Under the pieces are notes generated by a model. The model did not search any database. It was not told the origin of the DNA and saw only the letters and a program-made list of their open reading frames with translations. The position numbers were made by a program, and so were the translations under genes. Shown in pieces: positions 27,101 through 42,100 of a stretch of 64,000 nucleotides of DNA (position 1 is the first letter of the stretch; each line of letters opens with the position of its first letter). This stretch comes from Lanius collurio (taxonomy: Eukaryota > Chordata > Aves > Passeriformes > Laniidae), in NCBI GenBank assembly GCA_020086605.1, contig JACBWW010000016.1, positions 9,217,070-9,281,069 of the forward strand, read 5' to 3'.

Positions 27101-30100
27101 CACGTTGTACATTCTGTGAGATTTTTACAAGTTTTATGAACCAAATAATAGATCCATTGGTAGTCTCTGCAGGTTCTTCCCACACCCTTAGTCCACACAT
27201 CTACAGAACAGATTACTGCAGCAGGGGAGAAAGAATCAAGTGCTGGCAGATTTGAGTGTGTCAGAGAACTTTTTGTGAGTCATTTTGATGAAATTCTTGT
27301 GAACTAAAGATAGCTTTCTGTGCCATTCCTATTCACTATAAATACTTAAGGATCTTTTCATAGAAATCTGTGCTGTAATTATTGAAGCTATATCAGGGTG
27401 AAATGAAAAAAAAAAAAAAGGTTTCCTTTCATGGAAACCTTTCAAGCATTTCCTGTGGAAATAGTGCTTAATAATTACAGAAATACATATCAGCAGTGAG
27501 TTGATAAGTAATACTGTGGCCTGAGATTTTGGAGTTGTATTTTAATTTTGTTAGTGGAAAAATTGCAAAATTTATGACTGATTGTCTGCTCAGCATGGTC
27601 ATGAGGGACGTTTATATTTAGATTGAGACTTGAAAAAACTATTGCTGGTTTAAGGAAGTTACAGCTGCAGAAAGAGTCTCTTGCGAAGTTCTACTGAAGG
27701 ATTCTTTCATCTCAGCCCCACAGTGTTCATTTTTATCCCTATTTTACTCTTCCTTGATTTTGTTAGAAAGCAAGCTGTCATAGAAATTACTGTCATTCAT
27801 CATGGGTTTGGCTAGTGCAACTGAAAGTAAAATTTTGATGACATTCCAGTGTGTTGATCCTTATCTATAGCTTTGCAAGATGGGACAATATTTTGTGGGT
27901 TTAATTCAACTTCAGGGAACTTAGATCAAGTTATGAGATTTATTGATGCATGGCTTGTATAGTTAATTGCACAAATTCATAATATAGTGGATGCCAATAC
28001 AATATAGGTGTGGGTGTTTGACTCTCAGCATTCTATTGGCTGAAGATACTCTGGTAAGAGGGTGATCAAAAGTAAAGTTTTTATATGTGTATGTATGTTT
28101 AGAAAAGTTTAGAAAAAAATCTGTGTCAGCATGACAAGTAGCCACAGTTTGGGAATCAGTTTTTCCTGATGACAGTGAAATTTCCTTTGCAACCAGCCTT
28201 TTTTAGAAATGGAAATATATTAGAGAGATCTCCACCTCACTGGAAAACTTGCCAACTCCAGTGTATTCCTGTTCATGCCGTGTATCACACTCTGCAGAGA
28301 CTTGCCTGTTGGGAAGCGAGCTGGGACTTGTGAGCAGAAAGTTTGTTGGGTTCCTACATTGTCTGACTGCATTAAGTATCAGAGCTGGGAGGAATGCCTG
28401 ACACTAAGGCACCACATGATCAGGAGGTTCTTTCTGAGTCTGTAGGGTGGTTTGAGGACTTTTCCACACTTTTTGCAACTGCAGCAAGGGCAACAGTATC
28501 ACGGATGGAATTATCAGATGGAATGTGCTTTGTTGAGGAGAAAAGGAGTAGGCCCACGTGGCCGACTTGGACTTTACACATCTGTCATTTACGGACTTGT
28601 CATCCGACTCAAAGATCATCAGTGATGTCAGTAAGGCTTCAGACAGAGATAGTTCCCCTTTTTTGTGTGTGTTTCTCTACTTAGCAGGAACAGCAGTTGC
28701 CTCTTGTACGTAAGCTGTGTAATTCTGGTTACAGGGCTAAGATTCTGTTAGAGCCCATGCCGTGTTAACGCGTGTAGTTACCGGTCTCCGTGAAAACTTC
28801 GGTTTGATTCCTGACGGGTGGTTGCTGGGTGTGCACTGCCCTCTGCTGGAAAAGAAACACTTGACTGGATATTTTTAATCAAGCCACGGTTATTTAAATC
28901 ACGTTTCATAATAATTTCTTTGTAACTCTTGTAGGAGCCTGACTGTTGGAAGTTGGTTGCTTTTTTTCTCAAGTGGCACAGAAGGGGGGGGCAATTTTTC
29001 CCCTCCTCCCTGTCATTAAGTTATATAACTAAGTCCTAGGGGGAACTTGAGGGGTTTGGGATTTTTTTTTTTGTCAGGTTGTCACTGAGATTGTTAGAAT
29101 AGATGTTCTGATTTGTCCAAAACTTCCAGCAGAAGAGATTCCCTATCACCCCAAAATAATCTGCTCTACCTCCCAAACTAGATTAGTCAAATGATGTTTT
29201 GTTTTGTCCACCTGTCTTCTATTCATAACCCATATTCAATTTTCTAGTGAGATATGTTTGGGCTGTTGCAATAAGTTGGACAAAGCATCTTTTAGTCCTG
29301 TTCTGGTGATAGCAAAATTTCAGGTAGTAGAATTTTTTTTTCAGCCTTGTTTCTAGGCTTGTTTCTTACAATGTCTGCCCTTTCTCCACTCAGAAAGGGC
29401 ATCTATTTCTTTAAGTATGTATGATAATTATTTCTCAAAACTTTCATCAACCCAGGAAAAAAAAATAAGTACTTGAGTTACTTATGTAGTCGAAATGCAG
29501 CAACTCTCAAGTATTTAATTCCCCTGAAATCGTAGTGAGAATCTTGCTCTGTTCATTTGAAGTTAAAGAAAACTTATCCTATTTGATACAATGCTGTTGT
29601 TCATCATTAGGGGTGGAATATAACACTCAAGTTTCAGTATTTTCTCATGTTGAATTTTGTTTGACCAACAGGCTGGTCTCTGAATATAAGGTTGAGTCAG
29701 CAGTCCTGTAATCCACTGGCTGCAAAGTGATGAATAAAATGTAAGCTGGTGTTTGCAGTAAATTATGCAGGAAGTATGATTCTACAGCCCTGCCAGATAA
29801 TGTAGTTTCAGTCTACTGTCCTAGTTCATATTTCCCTAGAAGAGTGAATCCCAAGTTAGCCTGTTCCTGTTTGGAGCTTTTTGCTCTTTCCCAGCCCCCA
29901 GTTCCTGAATGGCCTGATTAGCTCTAAGATCTGGGTTTTTTCTAGGGTTTTTGGGTTTTTTGATTGGTTGAGGTTTTTGGTTTTTGTGGGTCAGGGGCAA
30001 GGGGAGTAAGAGTACTATGAAGAGGAATTTTTTTTTTCTTTGTGAATTATAATCTTTATATGAATTGAGTCAAGTGGATAGTGGCTTTCTAATTATTCTG

Positions 30101-33100
30101 GCCTTCATTGCAAAGTCTTTTAGCAGTACATTCCCCTCTCCTGATGCTGAAATGGTGTTTAGGGTATTTTGCTTATGGGAGCATCTTCTCTAATGCCGAG
30201 GGTGCTTTGGTAAATATAAAATGCAGATAATTCTTAGAGGAGCAAGCATTCTATCTTTGCATGTTAATGGTTAATCTTACATGTTATTCTACCATAGATT
30301 TGACCCAGTTAATGTCTGTATTCTGCTTCTTCTGTTATGACTCATTAGCTCTGAAATGATGTCTGGTCTGGAGTCCTCAAAAGCCACTACATGCACTGAG
30401 CTTTGAGTTGAAAACTATAAAATTACTTTGCTCTCATTTCCTTGGCACCAATAGTAATACTGGTGGCAGTAGCTACCTAATTGACCTTTCCAATACTTTT
30501 GTTAGAGGATCAGTAACTACTGTCAGGTCTTATTTACAGATGACAAACATAAGCTGGAAAGGTCTGAATCTGAAACATGGGATAGAAGTCTTGGGGTACA
30601 AAAATCAAGTCTTACTTTATCTCTGGTGATCTTGTGAAATTTGGATTTAAATTAATTACCTGTTTTCTCCAAGATGCTAATGCCAGTGGTTCTCAAATGC
30701 TGAGTTATCACAGAATCACCGAATGGTTTGGGTTGGGAGGGACCTCAAAAGATACCTGGTTACAATCCCCTGCCTTGTGCAGGGGCACCTTTCATTAGAC
30801 CAGGTTTGTCAGGGCCCCATCCAACCTGGCCCTTTGATAATACACCCAAGTCAAAATGTCTGTGTCAGTGAAAGCAAATATAGGTACATGGTGATGTGCA
30901 CTTACTTTTCAAAGAAAGGGGGACTGTTTTTTAGTTTTCATAGTTTTGAAGATGGATTAATAGCAAAAGCTGCCAGGGACACGAAAATATTTATATTTAA
31001 CTCCATGCAACACCTTACTGTTGGTCTTTCATTGTCTATAAGCAGGAGCCACAAGGGAGAGTGAGTATGTAATGGGTGGAGAGCAGATGAGGAGGATGAT
31101 TTTTATTATTAAGCATTTTGGGTACTCTTACTGATAAAGCCTAGGGAGGTAAAGCTCCTAATCTCTCAGAGCTGTGTTTACTGATCATAATTAGAATAAG
31201 ACTGGTACATTGTGTGTGTGTGTGTCTTGCCTCTTTTTGGAGACATGCTGACATACAGTTTACCCTGTGGAGAGAGCAGCAGAGGGAGCATTGGGACATT
31301 TCACTTGGGATGTCTGCTGATGGGTGCTGCCAAAGGAGCAGGTTGGCCTGACATTTGTATGTGTCGGATGGTTATAGAAAATAATCATCTACACAAATAA
31401 TGGAGTTATAATGTTGTGTTGGCTGTCTAGAGTACCTAGAGATCATTTGCCTCCATGTCCTCAAATCCTTTAGTTAATAAAATGTTGAAAGAGTGGTAAA
31501 GACTTTGGAAAAGCCAAGCTCTGACAGAGACCAAGTGACTTGTAAATTTTCTTTTTGAGTGCTACACATCCAAAATACACATCCTTTGTATTAAAGCAAA
31601 GTATTGTAGTGTATTCAGGAGTTTTAGATAATTAGCTGATATTTTAGACATCCACTTACCCTAGTGAAGTAACTTTTTTTTTTTCCATCTTTCTATTACA
31701 TTTAGAATTGGTTTAAATCTCACACAAACAAGCACTTTACTTTGACAGGACTGGGGAGACTTTCAAAAACAGAAGTCTAAAGTTAACAAATGTCTTCATG
31801 CCTTATTTTTATTTTTATGTGCAAGACAGCTGTGGTATGCTGACCAGCAAAGCTAGCGAGAATAATGACTGCTAAGTTAACAGGAAAGAGAAGAAGGTAT
31901 TAGCCATAAACTGGGAACTAATTCTGAAAGAAGAGGAAATTGATGCCTTTTTGTATTTTTTTTCCCCAATTCAGGGAACAAAATGAAGGAAAAATAGGTG
32001 ACCCATTACAAAAACATTTCATGTTTGTACATGGGTTGGCAGACAGTAGGTGGAGCTCAAGAATATGTATGTTAGTTTTTTGTGGGATTGATAAAACTTG
32101 CTGGTGGATTCATAATAGAAAGGGGTCCAGTAAGAAAGCCAGACCTACTGCCAGATTACTTTGAAAAATTTTGATCTTTTATAACTAAAACATATAAATC
32201 TCCAAGGTATTTGGATGTCTTAAAGTGCAAATTAGGACCTAGTAGGAAGCTCATAAGCAGGTTGGACATTTATTTCTTGTACCTGCCAACCTGAGTTTTT
32301 ATGAGGCAGATTTTCAAAGAGATTTATTCAAGCAGCAGAGTAAACTAAATAGATGCAAATTCTGTTTTCTCACTATTCCTGTACAACTGCAGCACATTTC
32401 TGAGACTGCCTCACGGAACCACGATAGAAAGGAGGAAGAAATTATGCTGACCTCTCCCACACCACACCTTGCAATGCAAACAAGGGTAATTACAGCTACA
32501 GCTCTATCTGTTGATTTATGATCAGAGGCTGCACCAACGACAGCATGCAGGAAGTGAGGTTATCCAAGAGAACATGAAAGAGTCAGTTCTGTTAAAAATT
32601 GAGACAGGAATGGTAGGACGTGAGCTGGGACATGGGACTTTATGTGCCTATAGACATTTGAGTTAGGAACAGGTAAAAGTAAGCTTTCTGACAGTGTTGT
32701 CCTCCCCTTACTTCCACTTACTCTACACTTTAACAAGCGTTCACATGTAAAGTTGGGTGCTACCTGTATTTGGAGGCATTCCCCCCAGAGCTTTGTTAGA
32801 GGCAATGTGCTATATCTGATGGACTTACTGCTGAAACTAACTGGGAGTGGGCATTGTGAACATGTTGTTTGCATGGGTGAATTATTTATCAGTTTTCCCG
32901 TTTCCTGACTTTTTCTTACATTAAAAAGAACAAATAACTAGTTATGGCAAAAACTCTTATGTATTAAATGAAAAATGTTTCAACTGGAGATGTAAGTTCT
33001 TTGATTTTCTTTGGGTTTTTTCTTTCAGTTTTTTTTCCTGTTGTACTTTACTCCGACCCCAGAGTTGCCATTTTGTAGCTACAGGCCCTCAGACCATGGT

Positions 33101-36100
33101 TGGATCGTGCCCTGTGTAATGGGGACATGTGCATGTTCCTGTGACATCACTCATTCAGCAGCAGTGCTCGGGGCTGGCTCTGGGCTGTATCTAATCAGAT
33201 TTGTGCTCTTGACCCTTGTACAGTACACCGTGCCTCCTTTCATTTACAGCTGGCTTCCTGCCTGGATTGTTTACTTCCAGTTAGTGCAGTGAAATCTAAA
33301 GCATTACGTGTATTTCACTAAATATTGTTAGGCTGATTTGAGTGCTTAAATGAATAGAGCAGTGCAAAGCAAAGCAGCAAGCCAACAATTTCCTCATCTA
33401 ATTTAGTCTGAAATTCTTTCTCTTTCTCTAATACAAAATCACAAATCATAATAATTTTGTGTGTGAATTCTAAGCACTTCCATGAGCGTGATTGGTGTTT
33501 GGTTCAAAATAATGTCCTGTAGCTCTGGAGACTATTGTGGTAACTTCAGACTGCTTGACAGTTTTCAAGCATTTATATTTTAATGGAGTGTGGTAGCCTA
33601 AGATCCCCCCTGAGCAGGTTCACGTGGTGCACGAGCACCTCAAACTCCTGCATATGCAATGTGCTCTGAGTGAGCTGGACACAGTTTAGGTGTGGCAAGG
33701 GAACACTGGGTAAGTGTAATTTAAACTAGACCATGCAAAAATCCTAAATAACTTTAGAGGCTTTGTAATAACAGGTGGGGTTAGCAGAGGCTCCTTAATT
33801 TCTCTTCCTATTGGGCTGTTAGGAACTCAACACAGAACATATATTCAAGGGAATTCATGTAGCCATGGATTCTATGAACTTAAAAATCTTTTCTTATTAA
33901 GCTTAAGTTATTGAAGTTATCAAAAATAATCCAGCCAGCCATCTATAGAAACATGAAGGGATTATAAGATATTTTAGGATTCTAGGAAGAATTTTTGAAA
34001 ACAAAGACATAAAGCTGATGGCTGACCTTTTGGTGATGGAGAGCATATGAAATACATCAATAGATGTCTTAGCAAAATGATTGTATTTGATGTTTCTAAG
34101 GTAAAAGGAGCAGGTTTATTTCTCACATGAGGAGTCCAAAAACCCAAAGTACCAGCAAAAAATTGAAGGCCAGGAGAGCGAAAATGTGACTAAGCTATCC
34201 TTTTTTTTTCTGAGTCAGTATTTAAAAATGTAAATCTTAGCTATGTATGAAGTATAATTTGGAGCAGCCTAAAGGTTGTCCTCAATCATGCTGGCTGAAG
34301 ACAGCTCCATGATAGCTCCATGATAGGAAATATTACAGTATCACCCAGAGGTTTCTCACATACTCTTTGAGATTCCTTCCAGTAATATTAATTTTCATAC
34401 TGCTGTAGGACAGTGTCATGCAAAGGTTTGTTATCCATTCATTGAGCTATCTAGGCAGAAGGCATACTAACCTTTAATGAAAAGAAAAATTTCATTAGTT
34501 TAATGTAAAAAAAAAAAAATTAAGTTTACCATTTAAATAAAGTATCCCTTTTCCTATCAGTTATACTGTTGATAAAAAGCATCAGCAGCTGCTGTATGGA
34601 ATGGTACAGTAATCATTTTTAAGCTTCATTATTTCTGAAATTCTCTCAACATAGATAATTTTTGATTCTTTACTTCATTACAGACAGGAAATAAGGAACT
34701 GACAGTTATAGTTTGTATTAGACCTACCAGTCCAATCCTCCTTTTCTTGAAAAACTGGGGGGTTTTATTCTTGATGAGAACTTTTGTTTAAATTTCAGTG
34801 TAGGTTTACACATTGACAGGTCGTAGCATTCCTGTCTTTTTTTTTTTCCAACCCCATAAAGAACTCTTTTTATGGAACTTCTAGTTATTTTCAGAGCAGA
34901 AGTGGTCCACCTTATTTTGCACTGTTAAATCAGTTGTTCCTGCTGCCAAAATGTCTAAGTCATCCTAACAGCCCTTCTTGTCACTTGTTTGAGTTGCTTG
35001 TCTTGATAGTTTCTGTTCATGGCATTGCAAGTGAAGCCTTAGTGTGTGAAACTAATTCTGTCTTGCCAGCATTATAAAGCAAAAACACTTTGACTGATGC
35101 AATTTCATTTCCCTTTTTATCATCCCATCTCCCTGCCCCTCCAGTTTTAGAATTGGATTAGGGTATTATTATGAGAACTTTTGATTAATAGTCTTTAAAA
35201 ATACAGTCTTTGATGAGATGTCCTGCCACAGTGCCAGAAAATTTCAGTCAAGAAACAGGAATCACAGTTGAGGCTTTTGTGTTTGAAGTCTTGCAGGGTA
35301 TCTTTTAATCTTCTCTTCTCTGGCTACCTGCTACAGCAATCCTATAGAGCTTCTCAAAGTGGAAAAAGAACTCAAAGTAAATTAAAATATGTTGTAGCCC
35401 AGTGCAAAGAGAAAAGGAGGGTACTTTTGCATTCCTCTTGTATTACCTACTCATTCATTGTTTGAGTTTGTCTTAAAGTAGTCTATAGCAGGACTTCATC
35501 TTCAAAGTCAGTATTTTCAGCTTCTTTTCTGGCCAAGTTTCTTTTTGTTGCCAGGTTTATTACTTTAAAGTCCATTTAATGTTCTGTTCTTTTATTCCTA
35601 CATTGCTTTCCTTTTCTCAGAAGAGTCTCTGGCACAGCATCTCCTACATGTGGCCAAGTAGTCTGGCTGTCTTTATGAACATTCTGGGTTTGGTGCTTAA
35701 CTTGGTGGTAGGTACCTGCAGACCTTAGGTGGGCAGGTAAGGGAACTTTGCACATCACACTTCCATTTCCTTGCTGTCAGCACTGAGGTTTCTTCTTTTC
35801 ACATAGGCACTCCATCCTGTTTCCCTTGAAAGGCAGTGCACATTTTATGTGTTTTCTTAGTGCTGTTGCTTGGTTTGTGTAGCAGTTCCTGTTGCTGGGT
35901 GCAGGCACTGAGGGCACTTCCCATTGTTCAGTCAGTGTGGGAAGGAAGTACTCTGTTATTAGGTGAGAGGTACCTTGCAAGTAATACCTGAGGACATCAA
36001 TAAGCATTTAATATATGTGTCCCCCTCATTATGTAATATATTTGTTGCTGATGAAAAAGAGAAGTAACTATTCATTTTAACTGTTCCTTGGCATTAATTT

Positions 36101-39100
36101 ATTCCTAATCCAAGAACTAACATATCTGTGACTTCTTTATTTTTTTTTGTACCATCCAAGTAATAATTGATTGATCTCTTCAAAGTTTCTCTTTCTTAAG
36201 TGTTACAGGCTTTCTTGTACTGCTCAATCCAGTCCATCTGATTTTCTTTCACCAAATCTGTTAACTAGGCTGCTATGGAGGCAGTGCCTTGTCTCTAAGA
36301 GTTATTTTAATTATCAAAGCTGTTTGCCTTTTTTTGCCCTGGTTCTTAAGAGAGCCTTGAGGTATGTTGAACAGATTCTTTGCTGATGAGCAGCTTGCTG
36401 ACTGGTCAGTAAGCTATGGAGTGTGCTGTCCAAGAGAATGGAATCACAGGTATAAATAAACAGCTGCTTTTTATTTTGTTGTAGTGCTTACTTTTACTTT
36501 GCCAAATCAGACATGTTAATTAATTCAGTTCTTTCTTTCTCAAGCAATTTGCACAATCCCATGGGACTATCACCGAGATAAAGCTGTCCACTGAGAGTTT
36601 TAAATGCTGAGGGTACCTTGGTTGCAACTCTGACAATGTTTACAGGGTTGGTTTCTTGCTATTTTTCCAAGGACTGCCTGCCAGAAGCTTCCTAATTAAA
36701 AATAAACATATTTATCATTTTCCTTGGTTACCAAAGCTCAATTCTTAGTCGTCAAACAGTAATCAACTCCTTTTCCTCTTTTTTTTTTTTCTCTTTTGTG
36801 TGTATAATTGATGATGCAGGCATAGATGTTGCATGATTGAACTGGAGCAACTGATTAAGCCTTTATCAGCACAGGGAGATAGGTATTGTAACTCATCAAG
36901 AACAGAAGTTTGCCTTGTGGTGATGGCTTAAACACATCTCTGGGCTAGGGGATACCAAGACAGAGGAGCTAGGATTTCACTGGTGAGTGAAAGAGATCAC
37001 ATGAGGATTCTGGCACTCTCTATATGGCATGCTGGAAGCCAGCGTGCCAGCGGTCACTGAATTGATGGTATCAGCTTCAGCCGTGGCAAGTGTCCCGGGC
37101 TGATATGTGAGTAGGGGGGTGTAGCAGCTCTGGTAGGCAGTGGTGACACTGAAGAGCTTGCTGAACCTCAGAGCACTGCTAGTAGTGACTGTATCTTCAG
37201 TCTGGAGGAGCCACAAACAACAGAACTGAAAATGCCGAAGGATTATAATGTTTTTCAAATGCTGATAGCAGCACTTTGCTGCTTTTATCACCGTAAGTCT
37301 ATTATCAGAGTCAAGGTAGGTGCTCTTTTTCAATTACAGAGTGCTAGTCAGTAAGCTTTCAGCTTTTGTTTAGAAGTGTTTGTTTTTCTACCATGGTTGG
37401 GTACAGTGTTTCTCTTCTAAAGAACAGCTTTAGAATTCACTATTGTCTCAGAGAAAAATTTAAACAACTTGCAGTTTTATGAACCTGAAGCTGGCTGTCT
37501 TTATATTTAGGGACTGAGTAAAAATGCTTAAATGCTGAGAAAGGTTTGGGACTTGCTGAGGAGAATTTTAGCAAATTTTCAAGTTTTCAGAATTGCGCTG
37601 ATCAGACCATTTAGTTCCCTTAGCTTTTTCCACCTGTTTAAGGAAAACAGAGGCAATTGGCTCAGGAGCACAGCTGTTTTTAAAATGCTTCAGACAATCT
37701 TGGATTTGTCCATTTTTTAATTTATTTTTTTTTATTAATTGCAAGATACACAAAATCATATACTCCTAGAATGATTTAGGTTGGAAGAAATCTTTAAAGG
37801 TCATCCAGTCCAACCCTCCTGCCATGGACAGGGACATAATTTACTTTATGCAAAAATGCTCTATATGCACTATGAGCAAAGGAAAAGCCTTCATAATCAT
37901 TTTGAGTCACACAGAAGTGTTTAAGCGACTTGGGAATTGTACTCATGTGGGGCATCTAACTACTTTTGAGGATCTGTGAGCCACACTTCAACTTTTAAAT
38001 CTTTTTATTTAAGATTTACATGTGAATTGTTCTTTGGTTAACACTGTGGAGAACTTGCAGTGAGGAAGGATGTGGTTGCTGTTGTCTCACCTTTGGGCTT
38101 TCGAACTTTGATAGAGGCAGTTAAAAGTTGGGAACAGCTTCCCCCTTCTCTCACCTTCAGTGATTTGGCTCTAAAACTGCCCATTTCTTCAAGTGGGGTG
38201 TGAAGCTCAGTCTTTTGGACACACTGAAAAAGTGATTCTGATCAGATTGGCTTCTTCTGACTGGGACAGGTGTCAGCAATCATCATCACAGTACAGTGCA
38301 AAAGATGCTCGATTGTGCTGTGATTATTTTTCATTCTAGTTTTAAGGCTTAGTTCTTCAGTTCTAGAACTTTTTAAATGCTATTGGGGTTTATTTTTGGC
38401 CATCATAACAGTAATAAAACTTGTTCTTGACCATGCATATGCCCTTTGTTAAACTCAGCATGAATTTCTAATACGTAAAATAATGATGGTGTTGTCATGG
38501 CAACTTTCTCTTTAGTCTAATCCATATAGTCTCTAGAGAAACTGAAACATTAAACTGAAACATTGCTGTATGGAGGGTAAAAAATAAAACCTTTTATGTA
38601 GAAACAAATTACAGTCGGGATCTTTCAAAAATAAGGTTCTATTTGAAGAGATTTGCAGCATTTAAAATAGATTTGAATGCATGTGTTCCAGTATGCAGAT
38701 TTAGCATTAGTTAAATCTGATGAACTGCTATTTTAAGAAGTTTGGATGGGATTTGGGGTGCATTTGCTGAAGAGAAAATGGCTGTAGGTATGGAAACAGC
38801 TGGTGGTCAAATCAAGTAAGGTCTGAACCTTGGGGCCGAATGGTACGGATTCTGTGAAATGCCAAAGGGTCTAGGATAGTATGAACAATAAGATGGTATG
38901 AAATGAAGTCATCAGGTTTTTCATTTTTATTATTATTGTTATTTAATATTTTAAAAAACTTCAAGCAAAATCAGTTTGTGTAATTAGATGAAGTTGACTC
39001 TTGGTGTTAATAGTAATTATGAGTACAAACTAATCCGTAAATAAGCATGCTGAAGTTCTCAACCACCCCTGAGAGATTCAGATTTTTTTCTTCATTGAGA

Positions 39101-42100
39101 TATATTCATTATGTTATCCAATTTAATTGAAAACAGTATGTTGCCAAGCTCAGAGATGCCTTGTTGTGTCCCACCAAAGCTCAGAAAGCAGTACAGCACT
39201 TGAGCACTCACATTTTGCTGCACTTAGTTTTAGTGTGTGAAATTAGGATCTTAACAGCAGATGTTTGGTTTATTTTCCCATGCATTAGTAGAAAATATAA
39301 TGATCAGTGCATAACATCTGAACTTGGATCAACTTCTCCTTCAGTCATGATGTGTCAGTACCTTTCACAATGCCATTTGGTTTTTACAGCTGTTTAAGGA
39401 CAGCTTTTACACTGAGGGAAATAGAGAAACTTCAAGGGAAGGGGGCTCCTGATTATGCTTAAAAAAGAAGAAAGTAAAGAGAAAATACTAAATTGTGACT
39501 TGTGCTACTTCCGAGCCAAAACATTTTTATTTAAATTGGCATTTTTTTGGAAGAGAAAAAGTAAGTTAAGATTAAATCAGTGATAAGTGGTGACTTAAAA
39601 AATGCAGAGGTCTAAATTAATGAAATCAACTTTGCTACAAGACAGAGGTTTTTTAGTACTAATCAGTATGATTGTCATGATCAGAGGGGGAAGGCCTTGA
39701 AGTTCAAGTATTTTCATTCTTAATTCTCTGCTATGATTCACCCTCAGCTGAAGCTGTGCAAAAGGGGAAAGCCACTCCAGTTATCAGGACTGCCAAGTTT
39801 TGTAACTTCCAGCACACTGATGTAGCACATTACTGGGTAATGTTCTAATGCTGTGAATGTGACGTGCGTAAGAAGCCTTTTATAAGCAGCTACTTATTGC
39901 AAGTGCCATCTCTTATCTTGGGTGAATTGCAAACACTTTTAATAGATAGTAGATCTTAATTAATATTTCTTCAGTGTATAATGATCTAAATCTGTTCCAC
40001 TGGCATCCTCAGGCTTCATATATCCAGTTTCAGCATGTTTGTGGAGGCAGTTGGATTTGATAACACGTGAGTTACATATAATCACCACCCAGCATTGTGG
40101 GTCTGCCTTTTCAGTGTTAGATTTGGTATTGATGGAGAGGGGCAGATGTGAAAAAAGTGACTGCTCAAAATTAGGTGAAATTTTGTATAGCTCCTGGAAC
40201 TTTGATTTCCTGTTGTCTTGTTGCTGAGTTTGAGTTTTGGTGAGTCTTATATTATAAAATTCTTTTCAATTTCCCATGGTAATTTTATAGTTACATAGCA
40301 GTAAAAGTTTGATTATCTAATATCATAAATACATAGATAACACAGGGTCCACTGGTGCTCTGTAAGTGAAAGCTGTTTGATGGGGATGGGAATATTCTTC
40401 AGTAGGTATTTATGCATTTAACTTCTTGGTAGTACCTTTTATTTAGGTTATGTCTCAGATTAAAACAAAGAAACCTCCTCCATAACTGCTAACATCATTT
40501 CCCTTTGGAAATGCAAATCTCTAGGACCACTGAGCAAAGGGATTATGTTTTGACTAACTCTCAACTCAGGATTTTTCAGGATCTGTATTCCAGAAATGAA
40601 GCTCTGAATGTGGTTATGTAGAAATGTAAGGATTTGTTGTAAGTGTAGCACTGTAGTGGAAAATGGTTGTTGAATCCACTACAATTAAATTTTCCTATTA
40701 CCTTCATTTAACATTCAATTTCTCTTTGTACTAAAAGACTTTTTTTAGTTCCCTCATTCTAAATCAGTATCTTATTAGTTGTCATGGTTTGAGCCCAGCT
40801 GGCAGCTACACACCACGCAGCCACTCACCCACCCCATCCCACCTCCCAGAAAAATGGAGAGGAGAATCAAAACTAAAACTTCTAGGTTGATAAAAGAACT
40901 GTTTAATAGCTTAAATAAAGTAAAATGTAATAATAACAAAGAGAGAAAAAACCTCAAGTGATGCACAATACAGTTGTTCACCACCTGCTGACTGATGCCA
41001 GACCCTGTCCCTGAACTTCTATCAGCCCTGCTTCCAGGTAATTCCCCATTTTATACACTGGGTATGATGTTCTGTGGTGTGGAATATCCCCTCGGCCAGC
41101 TCAGGTCACCTGTCATGGCTGTGCTCCCTCCCAGCTTTTTGTGCCCCTCCTCCCTGGCACAGCATGAGACACCAAAAAAGTCCTTGACTTAGGATAAACA
41201 TGACTTAGCAACAATCAAAACATCAGTGTGTTATCAACACTGTTCTCATACTGAATCCAAAACACTGCACTGTACCAGCTACTGAGAAGAAATTAACTCT
41301 GTCACAGCCAGAACCAGAAAAAATTGGCCACTTTTCTGTGAATGCCAGGCAACTTTTGTTGTTCACAGTAGCAGAGTGAGAACATGCACATGACTGAGTT
41401 TTAAAGAGCCATTGCAGTCATGGTGAAAGTTTTCATGGTAATTGGTTATTTTTTCATCATTAACCTAAAAAGTTGTCACCAGTTACCTAAAGAAGCACAC
41501 GGCAATCTTCTGGCTTCAAAATTGCCATTCTCCTGTATTAATTCATCTCTCTGAGTAAATCACCCATTCTGTACCTCCTACTACTTAACACAGCACTTGC
41601 TATAGTTCTGTGAGAACTTTGTGCCCTCTGAACTATTGCTGGTGCAGGGTTCTGCCCCTGTGAAGAACCTTGCACCAACTATAGTTCAGTTTCCAAGTTA
41701 ATCAGAAAATGGATTCCTGTGTTTAGAAATTCCCTTTTTCCAGTTAGTTATTTCTCAGACTCTTCAAAAATTACTCTGTGTTTTTGTTTTGTAAGACCTA
41801 GGCCAATGATGCTGCTTTTCTGTACAGGAGAAAATAAGACTGAGAAAATAAGACTGCTTTTGAACAATATTGGAGAGTTGGTTCTACGTGAAGATGCTCA
41901 GTGCAAGTCTGTTGGGTTTGGTGGCCAGTTAGTAGAGTTACAAGTGAAATGACATACACTGTACTCATTAAGATGTACTATAGAGTCATGTAACTGTATA
42001 TTTAAAAATGCTTATATTCTTAGTGCCAGATAGTCTGACTAGGATCACAAGGGCACAGGATTAAAGACTGATGGGATCTCTGCAGCCAGTGAATTATATC

